Origin: Actinoplanes italicus
GTDB lineage: Bacteria > Actinomycetota > Actinomycetes > Mycobacteriales > Micromonosporaceae
Length of the DNA stretch: 64,000 bases
Direction: 5' to 3'
Assembly: GCF_003001815.1 (NCBI RefSeq)
Contig: NZ_PVMZ01000001.1
Location: 124,001-188,000, forward strand
How positions within the stretch are numbered: position 1 is the first letter of the stretch; every line of letters starts with the position of its first letter. The notes beneath the pieces were generated by a model, which did not search any database, was not told where the DNA came from, and saw nothing but the letters and a program-made list of their open reading frames with translations. The position numbers were made by a program, and so were the translations under genes. Shown here in pieces: positions 17,103 through 23,844 of this stretch.

Positions 17103-17972
17103 TCACCCAGCGCGGGACAGCAGGACCAACGCCTGTGCGCGCTGAGAATGCAGGATCTGCACGGTGTCCTCGGTGCATGTGCCCGGAGTCTCGTCCATCA
17201 CGCACAGGGTTCCGACGACGTGCCCCTCGGCCGAATTCAAGGGCACGCTGGCGTACGACCGGACACCGCTGACCGAGAAGAGCGGGGACGTGGCGTACTC
17301 CTCGTCGGCGGCGCTGTCGCTGATCAGCACCGGCACGTCCTCGGCCACCACGATGGTGTCCGGCGACCACTCGACCGGCACTCCGCCGGCCTCACGCACC
17401 CAGCGCGGCATGCCGTGCGACCCGGCCACCACCACGCTGTCGTTGAGGACCAGGGTGATCGCCGCGGCCGGCACCCCGGTCACCTCGGTCAGACTCTCGG
17501 CGAACGCGTCCAGCGCGTCGGCGTGCGCCGGCCGGGTCAGGTAGTCCGAGACCGCGAGCAGGCGCCCGACGTCGACCAGTTGATGCGCGGCGTGGTGCTG
17601 CTCCGGCGCCTCCCCGTTGCTGCGCGCGGCGAGCAGCTCGTTGGCCGCCTCCACCACGTGCTTCGGGCGCACCGGCTTCGAGATCGTCACGTCGCAGAGC
17701 CCGCGGGCGGCGGCCGGCGCCGCGGCCGAAAGCATGATCAGCGGGATCGAGGCGGTGGCCGCGTCGTCGCGCAGCCGGCCGGCCACGTCCAGGCCACTCA
17801 TGCCGGGCATGTGGTGATCGAGAATGATCAGATCCGGTCCGGTCTCACCGATCATGTCCAGGGCGGCCCGGCCGGTCGGCGCGGTCCGGACGGTGTGCCC
17901 GGCATTGCTCAGCACGGTGGCGAGAAGCTGTGCGATGTCGGTGTCGTCCTCGGCTACCAAGATCGACGCCAT
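17103..17972 (-). CDS. Response regulator receiver domain fused to a GAF domain
   Basis: 289 residues. The REC domain (about 1-118) has acidic pocket EDD at 8-10, phospho-acceptor Asp in LIILDHHMPGMSG (about 51), Ser/Ala at MLSAA and Lys in SKPVRPKH (about 98). A linker rich in His/Ala leads to a GAF-like domain (about 150-285) with YASVPLNSAEGHVVGTLCVMDETPG, the usual core. No DNA-binding or enzymatic output domain is present, so it may act by protein contact or as a single-domain sensor. It faces the alditol-oxidase gene divergently (114 bp). Confidence 0.85.
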   Translation of the reverse strand: MASILVAEDDTDIAQLLATVLSNAGHTVRTAPTGRAALDMIGETGPDLIILDHHMPGMSGLDVAGRLRDDAATASIPLIMLSAAAPAAARGLCDVTISKPVRPKHVVEAANELLAARSNGEAPEQHHAAHQLVDVGRLLAVSDYLTRPAHADALDAFAESLTEVTGVPAAAITLVLNDSVVVAGSHGMPRWVREAGGVPVEWSPDTIVVAEDVPVLISDSAADEEYATSPLFSVSGVRSYASVPLNSAEGHVVGTLCVMDETPGTCTEDTVQILHSQRAQALVLLSRAG

Positions 17973-18086
17973 CTCGTACTCCCCTCGCCGAGAACAACGG
18001 GTCGACCGACACTAACCCGGCCCGGCTGCACCACGCCTGTGAACAGGCAATACAGCGGCCCAGAGGTGCCACGTAGGGTGGTGACC

Positions 18087-19325
18087 ATGCGGGAACGTCT
18101 GACCAACTGGGCCGGGAACATCGACTTCGGCGCGCGGCGAGTGCACCGGCCGCGCACCTTCGACGAACTGGGCGAGGTGGTCTCCGCAGCGGACCGGCTC
18201 CGGGTCCTCGGCAGCGGCCACTCGTTCAACCGGCTCGCCGACACCGACGGCGACCTGATCTCCCTGGCCGGGATGCCGCGCACGGTCGAGATCAGCGCCG
18301 ACCGCTCGACGGTCCGGATCGACGGCGGCATCCGGTACGGCGAACTCGCCACCCACCTGGCCGCCGAGGGCCTGGCCGTGCACAACATGGCGTCACTGCC
18401 GCACATCTCGGTCGCCGGCGCGATCGCCACCGCCACCCACGGTTCCGGCGTGCGCCACGGCAACCTGGCCACCGCCGTCTCCGGCCTGGAGATCCTCCGC
18501 GCCGACGGCTCGACGACGGTCCTCGACCGGTCCCACCCAGACTTCACCGGAGCGGTCGTCGGCCTGGGCGCGCTCGGCGTCGTCACGGCACTCACCCTCG
18601 ACGTCGTTCCGGCGTTCGAGCTGCGGCAGTACGTCTACGAGAACCTGCCCGGGCAGTCCCTGCACGCCCATCTCGACGAGATCCTGTCGGCCGGCTACAG
18701 CGTCAGCCTGTTCACCCGCTGGACCGGGACCGACATCGACCAGGTGTGGCTCAAACGGGCCGAGCCACTCACCGGCGACCTGTTCGGCGCCCGGCCCGCC
18801 GACGGCCCGCGGCACCCGGTGCCCGGCATGCCCACCGTCAGCTGCACCGAGCAGGGCGGGGTGCCCGGTCCGTGGCACGAGCGGCTACCACACTTCCGGA
18901 TGGAGTTCACCCCGAGCAGCGGCGAGGAGCTGCAGTCCGAGTGGCACGTGCCCCGGACCGCAGCGCTGTCCGCGATCGAGGCCGTGGCCGGACTCCGCGA
19001 GCGGGTCGCGGCGGTCCTACAGGTCTGCGAGATCCGCACGATCGCCGCCGACGACCTGTGGCTGAGCCCGAACCACGGCCGCGACAGCCTCGCCCTGCAC
19101 TTCACCTGGATCGCCGACACCGACGCGGTGCTCCCGATCGTCGCCGACCTGGAGAAGGCGCTCGCCCCGTTCGACGCCCGCCCGCACTGGGGCAAGATCT
19201 TCACCACCGCCCCGGCCGATCTGCGCGCGTCATACGACCGCTTCGCCGACTTCACCGCCCTGGTAGACCGCTTCGATCCACAGAAGACGTTCGCCAACCC
19301 CTACCTCGAAACCCTGCTCCACTAA
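18087..19325 (+). CDS. FAD-linked alditol/xylitol oxidase (AldO-like)
   Basis: 412 residues of the vanillyl-alcohol/gulonolactone oxidase family. An N-terminal FAD_binding_4 (PCMH) domain has LRVLGSGHSFNRLADTDGDLI, in which the GSGHSF histidine is the usual covalent-FAD attachment site. SLPHISVAGAIATATHGSG follows. The C-terminal D-arabinono-1,4-lactone-oxidase domain ends in HWGKIFT and FDPQKTFANPYL. Length and motifs match Streptomyces AldO, which oxidises sugar alcohols at C1 with O2, giving H2O2. ATG 18087 follows AGGGTGG. It is monocistronic, followed by the repeat island. Confidence 0.87.
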   Translation: MRERLTNWAGNIDFGARRVHRPRTFDELGEVVSAADRLRVLGSGHSFNRLADTDGDLISLAGMPRTVEISADRSTVRIDGGIRYGELATHLAAEGLAVHNMASLPHISVAGAIATATHGSGVRHGNLATAVSGLEILRADGSTTVLDRSHPDFTGAVVGLGALGVVTALTLDVVPAFELRQYVYENLPGQSLHAHLDEILSAGYSVSLFTRWTGTDIDQVWLKRAEPLTGDLFGARPADGPRHPVPGMPTVSCTEQGGVPGPWHERLPHFRMEFTPSSGEELQSEWHVPRTAALSAIEAVAGLRERVAAVLQVCEIRTIAADDLWLSPNHGRDSLALHFTWIADTDAVLPIVADLEKALAPFDARPHWGKIFTTAPADLRASYDRFADFTALVDRFDPQKTFANPYLETLLH

Positions 19326-19458
19326 CCCCAGCCCAACCCCGCCTCCAACCCCGGCTCCCGGCTCCCGCTCGCCCCCGCTCCCCGCTCGCCCCGCTCCCCG
19401 CACCAACCTCGCCACGCCTCCACCCGGCTCCGGCTCCGACCTCCCCCAAACCGACCGA

Positions 19459-19502
19459 CCTTGTGAGTTTGGGGTGGAACGGGCGGCCAAAGTTCACAAC
19501 AT
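19459..19502. repeat. Dispersed imperfect palindrome, copy A
   Basis: TTGTGAGTTTGG and CCAAAGTTCACAA face each other across a short G-rich loop. The arms are related to copies B-E (TTGTGAG core) but diverged. It is the first element after the alditol oxidase stop. Confidence 0.7.
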
Positions 19503-19599
19503 CGCCAGGAGGTAGGCGGTGTGGTCGGCCGCCACCAACCGCCAGCCATCCGCCACCAACCGCAAGTCAGCCGCCACCGCCGGCCGCCAGCCAACCCGC

Positions 19600-19666
19600 C
19601 GCCATCCGCCATCCGCCATCCGCCATCCGCCATCCGCCGTCCGCCGTCCGCCGTCCGCCGTCCGCG
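19600..19666. repeat. 7-bp simple tandem repeat
   Basis: About nine contiguous heptamers of the form GCCATCC changing to GCCGTCC. The block ends at palindrome B. Confidence 0.9.
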
Positions 19667-19782
19667 CGATCTTGTGAGGTTCCGGTCGCGTAGGCGCTCA
19701 AAGCTCTCAAGATCTAGCAAGAGCTGGGCGATGAGGCCGATCGGCCACAGCCCAACCACCACCGGCCAACCACCGCCGCCCG
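19665..19782. repeat. 118-bp direct repeat, copy 1
   Basis: Comprises palindrome B plus about 70 bp downstream (TAGCAAGAGCTGGGCGATGA onward). It is repeated almost identically 196 bp later at 19861-19978; differences are confined to a few bases in the right arm. Confidence 0.9.
19668..19714. repeat. Dispersed imperfect palindrome, copy B
   Basis: A 47-bp element: GATCTTGTGAGGTT at the left and AAAGCTCTCAAGATC at the right form a long imperfect stem around GGTCGCGTAGG. Length and arms match copies C and D. Confidence 0.85.
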
Positions 19783-19789
19783 TCCGCCC

Positions 19790-19863
19790 GCCATCCGCCG
19801 CCCGCCATCCGCCATCCGCCATCCGCCATCCGCCGTCCGCCATCCGCCATCCGCCATCCGCGC
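19790..19863. repeat. 7-bp simple tandem repeat, second block
   Basis: About ten heptamers GCCATCC/GCCGTCC between the two copies of the 118-bp repeat, running straight into palindrome C. Confidence 0.9.
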
Positions 19864-19978
19864 GATCTTGTGAGGTTCCGGTCGCGTAGGCGCCCAGAGC
19901 TCTCAAGATCTAGCAAGAGCTGGGCGATGAGGCCGATCGGCCACAGCCCAACCACCACCGGCCAACCACCGCCGCCCG
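19861..19978. repeat. 118-bp direct repeat, copy 2
   Basis: Second copy of the 19665-19782 unit, in the same orientation. Confidence 0.9.
19864..19910. repeat. Dispersed imperfect palindrome, copy C
   Basis: 47 bp, nearly identical to copy B, with CCAGAGCTCTCAAGATC as right arm. Confidence 0.85.
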
Positions 19979-19982
19979 CCAC

Positions 19983-20140
19983 CCATCCGCCCGTCCGCCC
20001 GTCCGCCCGTCCGCCCGTCCGCCCGTCCGCCCGTCCGTCCGCCCGTCCGCCCGTCCGCCCGTCCGTCCGCCCGTCCGCCCGTCCGTCCGCCGTCCGCCGT
20101 CCGCCGTCCGCCGTCCGCCGTCCGCCGTCCGCCGTCCGCG
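19983..20140. repeat. 8-bp then 7-bp simple tandem repeats
   Basis: Roughly a dozen CCGCCCGT octamers with occasional shortened units, followed by about seven CCGCCGT heptamers. The block abuts palindrome D. Confidence 0.9.
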
Positions 20141-20141
20141 C

Positions 20142-20188
20142 GATCTTGTGAGGTTCCGGTCGCGTAAGCGGCCAAAGCTCTCAAGATC
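20142..20188. repeat. Dispersed imperfect palindrome, copy D
   Basis: 47 bp. The left arm is identical to B and C; the right arm is GGCCAAAGCTCTCAAGATC. The 118-bp unit is not continued after it. Confidence 0.85.
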
Positions 20189-20280
20189 TGGCAGGGGTGG
20201 GCGGCGTGGTCGGTTGGCAGTCCTCCGCCAACCACCCGCCTGTCAGCCGCCGCCCGCAGGCAGTGGGCGGCGGACGTCAG

Positions 20281-20430
20281 CGACCACGGGCGGTGGGCGG
20301 TCGAGGCCAGCAACCACGGGCGGTGGGCGGTCGAGGCCAGCAACCACGGGCGGTGGGCGGTCGAGGCCAGCAACCACGGGCGGTGGGCGGTCGAGGCCAG
20401 CGACCACGGGCGGTGGGCGGCCGAGGTCAG
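20281..20430. repeat. 30-bp tandem repeat, five units
   Basis: Five contiguous 30-bp units beginning CRACCACGGGCGGTGGGCGG. The first four are almost identical; the fifth has two changes. There is no spacer between units, so it is not CRISPR. The last unit contains the rhodanese stop codon at 20427-20429. Confidence 0.95.
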
Positions 20431-20849
20431 CAGCCGCAAGCGACGGTGGCCGGGGCGGTCAGGTCGTCGACCGGGCGGGAGCTTCGGCCGTCGGCGGTGT
20501 CGATCGGGAAGCCCTCGCGCGCCCAGTACTCGAAGCCGCCGATCATCTCCTTGACCGGGTAGCCGAGCTTCGCGAACTCCAGCGCGGCCCGCGTCGCCCC
20601 GTTGCAGCCGGGGCCCCAGCAGTAGGTGACGACCGCGCTGCCGGGTGGCACCAGGGAAGCGGCCCGCGAAGCGATGTCCCGGGTCGGCAGGTGGATGGCG
20701 CCCGGGATGCGGCCCTGGTCCCAGGATTCGGTGCTGCGGGAGTCGACGACGACGAGGCCGGGGGTGCCGGACTCGAGGTCGTGGTGGACGTCGCTCACGT
20801 CGGTCTCGAAGCGGAGCCGGTTGCTGAAGTGTTCGATCGCGCTGGTCAT
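20427..20849 (-). CDS. Single-domain rhodanese
   Basis: 140 residues. The rhodanese fold is visible in VVVDSRSTESWDQGRIPGAIHLP (about 33-55), with the active-site loop CWGPGCNGAT (about 77-86). The catalytic cysteine should be the one in GPGCNG or the preceding YC; two cysteines in the loop make the exact residue uncertain. It ends in an unusual ACGC tail with two more cysteines, partly written by the 30-bp repeat array. Sulfur transfer or persulfide handling is the family role. It is divergent from the AraC-type gene (71 bp). Confidence 0.87.
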   Translation of the reverse strand: MTSAIEHFSNRLRFETDVSDVHHDLESGTPGLVVVDSRSTESWDQGRIPGAIHLPTRDIASRAASLVPPGSAVVTYCWGPGCNGATRAALEFAKLGYPVKEMIGGFEYWAREGFPIDTADGRSSRPVDDLTAPATVACGC

Positions 20850-20920
20850 GGCATTGATCGTGCCGCCCGGCGAGAAGGGGGCCCAGTGGCGGTGATGCCA
20901 TCCACCGCTAGGATCCCGCC

Positions 20921-21895
20921 ATGCTGTTGCATCAGGTCCGCAGTCGCGGGCACCAGGTCACCGTGCTCGCCTACGACGGCATGTCGCTGTTCGAGATGGG
21001 CATCGTCACTGAGGTCTTCGGCCTGCCCCGGCCTGAGTTCGACCGCGCCTGGTACGACCTGACCATCTGCGCCGAGACGCCCGGCCCGGTGCGGGTGATC
21101 GGCGGCGCGGCGCTGCACACCGAGCACGGCCTGGACACCTTCGCCGCGGCCGGAACGCTGATCGTGCCGGGAGTGCCGGACGTCCGGGCCGACCCGTCAC
21201 CCGCACTGGTCGCGGCGCTGCGGGCGGCCCACTCCCGGGGTGCGCGGGTGATGTCCATCTGCTCGGGCGTTTTCGCGCTGGCCGCCGCCGGCCTGCTGGA
21301 CGGGCGCCGGGCCACCACCCACTGGCGGTACGCGGAGGCGCTGCGCTCCCGTCATCCCGCCGTCGACGTCGACGCCGACGTGCTCTACATCGACCACGGC
21401 GACGTGCTGACCAGCGCGGGCAGCGCGGCGGGCCTCGATCTCTGCCTGCACGTCATCCGGCGCGACCACGGCCCGAGTGTGGCGAACATGGTGGCCCGCC
21501 GCCTGGTGGTGCAACCGCACCGGGACGGCGGTCAGGCCCAGTTCATCGAGGCGCCGATGCCGGACGAGCCGGACGACGACCGGCTGTCCCGGAGCATGGA
21601 GTGGGCTCTCGGCAACCTGACCGAGCCGATCACCGTGGAGACGCTGGCCCGGCGCGCGCACATGTCGGAGCGCACCTACCTGCGGCATTTCGCGCGGGCC
21701 ACCGGGACCACGCCGATCCGCTGGCTGATCAACCAGCGGGTGCAGGCCAGCCTCGCGCTGCTGGAGGCGACCGGCACACCGATCGAGGAGGTCGCCGCCG
21801 CGGTCGGTTTCGAGAGCACGGTCACCTACCGGCACCACTTCGGACAGGCCATGCGCACGTCACCCTCGGCCTACCGCCGGGCCTTCCACGGCTGA
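20921..21895 (+). CDS. GlxA-family AraC-type transcriptional regulator (DJ-1/PfpI plus HTH)
   Basis: 324 residues. The N-terminal DJ-1/PfpI-like domain (about 10-190) includes VTVLAYDGMSLFEMG and the nucleophile-elbow-like SICSGVFALAAAGLLDGRRATTHW. The C-terminal AraC HTH (about 215-320) has ITVETLARRAHMSERTYLRHFARATGTTPIRWLINQRV and the second helix-turn-helix IEEVAAAVGFESTVTYRHHF. The domain order is that of the GlxA/FtrA group, which often controls catabolic or stress genes. It may regulate the divergent rhodanese gene. The 3' end overlaps the convergent GH42 gene by 36 bp. Confidence 0.9.
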   Translation: MLLHQVRSRGHQVTVLAYDGMSLFEMGIVTEVFGLPRPEFDRAWYDLTICAETPGPVRVIGGAALHTEHGLDTFAAAGTLIVPGVPDVRADPSPALVAALRAAHSRGARVMSICSGVFALAAAGLLDGRRATTHWRYAEALRSRHPAVDVDADVLYIDHGDVLTSAGSAAGLDLCLHVIRRDHGPSVANMVARRLVVQPHRDGGQAQFIEAPMPDEPDDDRLSRSMEWALGNLTEPITVETLARRAHMSERTYLRHFARATGTTPIRWLINQRVQASLALLEATGTPIEEVAAAVGFESTVTYRHHFGQAMRTSPSAYRRAFHG

Positions 21896-23794
21896 CCGGA
21901 TTCGGACACCTCCGCCGGGGACCACGATGTCGCCGACGGTCGCCGGCGCCGTTCCGTGGTTGAAGAGGAACAGCCGATCACCGCGGCGCACCGCCTCCAC
22001 CTCGGACGGCAGTCCGCTCAGCACCGGCTCCACTCCGGCGGCGGCCGCGACCCGGCGCAGCAGGGTTTCCAGGGAGTCGTCGGTCAGGCCGGTCGACACA
22101 TACCAGGCGCTGCCCGCGCCGTACCGGTTCCGGGTGATCGCCGGCGCCCCGGCCAGCGGCCCGTCGGCGTAGAGGCTGATCGTCTCGGCTCCGGCGGTCT
22201 CGACCCGCTCGATCCAGCGGTTCGCGGTGAGTCCGTCGTCCAGCGTGATCGGGGTACCCGGCGCCTGCGGGTGCCACTCGACCACCCGTACGCCCAGAAT
22301 CTCCCGGAAAGCACCGGGGTAACCGCCTAGCCGGATCCGCGTGTCGGGTTCGGCGATGCCGCTCAGGTAGGTCACCAGCAGGTGCCCGCCGTCCGCCACG
22401 TAGTCCCGGAAGGCGGCCGCCGCCTCGTCGGACACCAGGTAGAGGTGCGGCACGACGATCATCGCGTAGTCACCGAGCCCGGTGGAGACGCCGGGGAAGA
22501 CGAAGTCGGTCTGCAGCTTGGCGCGGAACAGCGCGCGGTGTGCCTGGCGTACCGCGCCGAGGTAGTCGATGTCCGCCGACGGGAGCCCGGGCGCCTGCAG
22601 CGCCCACCATGACGGGGCGTCCCAGGTCACCGCGACGCTTGCGGCAGGCGGATCACTTTCGGACACGTCGGAGAGATTCTTGAGGGTACGCCCCAGCGCC
22701 ACCGCCTCGCGGAACACCGGTGTGTCCGGCCCGGCGTGCGGCACCAGCGCCGAGTGGAACAGTTCGGCCCCGCCGCGCGGCTGCCGCCACTGGAAATACA
22801 TGGCCCCGCGCGATCCGCGCGCCACATAGCTCAGGCTGTGCGCGGTGAGCCGGCCCGGCTCCTTGGCGTGCATCCGCCCGCGCGTGTAGATCAGGTTGGG
22901 CCCGGTCTCCATGAGCAGCCACGATCCGCCGCCCCAGCCACGTGCCAGGTCCGCGGCGAACGCGGTCTCCTCCTCGGCACCCGGCCCGGTGTCGTCCGGG
23001 TAGTGGTCGACCGCGACGACGTCGACCTCCTCGGCCCAGCGCGCGTGGTCGACGCTGACCCAGCCACCCTGCACGAAGTTGGTGGTGACCGGCACGCCCG
23101 GGTTGGCGGCGCGTAGCAGGTCACGCTGCTCGATGTAGCCGCCGAGCAGTTCGTCGGAGAGGAAGCGGCGGAAGTCGAGGGCGTGTGCCGGGTTGGGCAG
23201 GTACTGGGTGGCGCGCGGCGGCGCGATCTGCTCCCACGCGGAGTAGCGCTGGCTCCAGAACGCGGTGGTCCACGACTCGTTGAGGGCGTCCAGACTGCCG
23301 TGCCTCTTCCGCAGCCAGGTCCGGAACGCGGCGGCGGTGACGTCGCAGCGGCAGTCGGTGCCGTACTCGTTGTGTACGTGCCACATCGCGAGCGCCGGGT
23401 GGTGGGCGTACCGCTCGGCGAGCCGGCCGGCGATCTCCCGGGCCGCCGTGCGGTACGCCGGCGACGACACGCAGTAGGTGTCGCGGCTGCCGTGGGTGAG
23501 CCGGACCCCGTCGGCGTTGACCGGCAGCGCCTCCGGGTGGGCGAGGCTGAACCAGGGCGGCGGCGAGGCGGTCGGGGTGGCCAGCGCGACCCTGATGCCG
23601 CCGTCGTGCAGCAGGTCCATGACCCGGTCCAGCCAGCCGAACTCGTAGCGGCCCCGCTCCGGCTCCAGGTTCGACCAGGAGAAGACGCCGACCGTGGCGA
23701 TGTTGACCCCGGCCCGTCGCATGAGCGCGACGTCTTCCTCCCAGATCTCCGCCGGCCACTGCTCCGGGTTGTAGTCGCCGCCGAAGAAGAGCAT
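21860..23794 (-). CDS. Beta-galactosidase, GH42
   Basis: 644 residues. The GH42 barrel opens with FFGGDYNPEQWPAEIWEED and the acid/base Glu is in MWHVHNEYGTDCRCD (about 140-155). The nucleophile Glu is in SWLLMETGPN (about 305). The trimerisation and C-terminal domains follow. A Cys cluster (CRCD) near the acid/base fits the zinc site of some GH42 enzymes. No signal peptide. ATG 23794 (MLFFGG) is preferred over GTG 23806 because GGGTGGG lies 7 bp before it. It cleaves terminal beta-galactosides from imported oligosaccharides. It is divergent from the GH95 gene across a 50-bp region carrying an operator-like site. Confidence 0.92.
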   Translation of the reverse strand: MLFFGGDYNPEQWPAEIWEEDVALMRRAGVNIATVGVFSWSNLEPERGRYEFGWLDRVMDLLHDGGIRVALATPTASPPPWFSLAHPEALPVNADGVRLTHGSRDTYCVSSPAYRTAAREIAGRLAERYAHHPALAMWHVHNEYGTDCRCDVTAAAFRTWLRKRHGSLDALNESWTTAFWSQRYSAWEQIAPPRATQYLPNPAHALDFRRFLSDELLGGYIEQRDLLRAANPGVPVTTNFVQGGWVSVDHARWAEEVDVVAVDHYPDDTGPGAEEETAFAADLARGWGGGSWLLMETGPNLIYTRGRMHAKEPGRLTAHSLSYVARGSRGAMYFQWRQPRGGAELFHSALVPHAGPDTPVFREAVALGRTLKNLSDVSESDPPAASVAVTWDAPSWWALQAPGLPSADIDYLGAVRQAHRALFRAKLQTDFVFPGVSTGLGDYAMIVVPHLYLVSDEAAAAFRDYVADGGHLLVTYLSGIAEPDTRIRLGGYPGAFREILGVRVVEWHPQAPGTPITLDDGLTANRWIERVETAGAETISLYADGPLAGAPAITRNRYGAGSAWYVSTGLTDDSLETLLRRVAAAAGVEPVLSGLPSEVEAVRRGDRLFLFNHGTAPATVGDIVVPGGGVRIRSAVEGPAVGRG

Positions 23795-23814
23795 CCGCAA
23801 ACCCACCCTTGCTA

Positions 23815-23839
23815 TTAGTTTGAACCCTAAACAAAATAT
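23815..23839. promoter_or_regulatory. Degenerate ROK/XylR-type operator between GH42 and GH95
   Basis: A TTAGTTT arm at 23815-23821 is followed, 11 bp later, by AAAATAT, which matches the expected AAACTAA arm at 5 of 7 bases. Spacing and left arm equal those of the better site at 29641. It lies between the two glycosidase starts, so one site could repress both. Confidence 0.45.
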
Positions 23840-23844
23840 GAGCC

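Larger units (their letters stand above)
19326..20426. other. Gene-free repeat island
   Basis: No gene is credible in these 1.1 kb. Open frames on both strands are products of simple repeats. It contains four related palindromes (19459, 19668, 19864, 20142), a 118-bp direct duplication, runs of 7- and 8-bp repeats built on CCGCCATC/CCGTCCGCC, and a 30-bp tandem array at its right end. It lies between the alditol oxidase and rhodanese genes. Confidence 0.85.

Noticed and set aside
17148..18086. Upstream extension of the alditol oxidase frame
   Set aside because: It covers the reverse-strand REC-GAF gene. The flavoprotein begins naturally at ATG 18087.
19322..20151. Several short open frames in the repeat island
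   Set aside because: Their products are simple repeats such as RPSARPSA and GGWRMADGG with no starts in good context. They arise from 7/8-bp repeats.
20281..20430. Possible CRISPR array
   Set aside because: Five 30-bp units abut directly with no spacer sequence.
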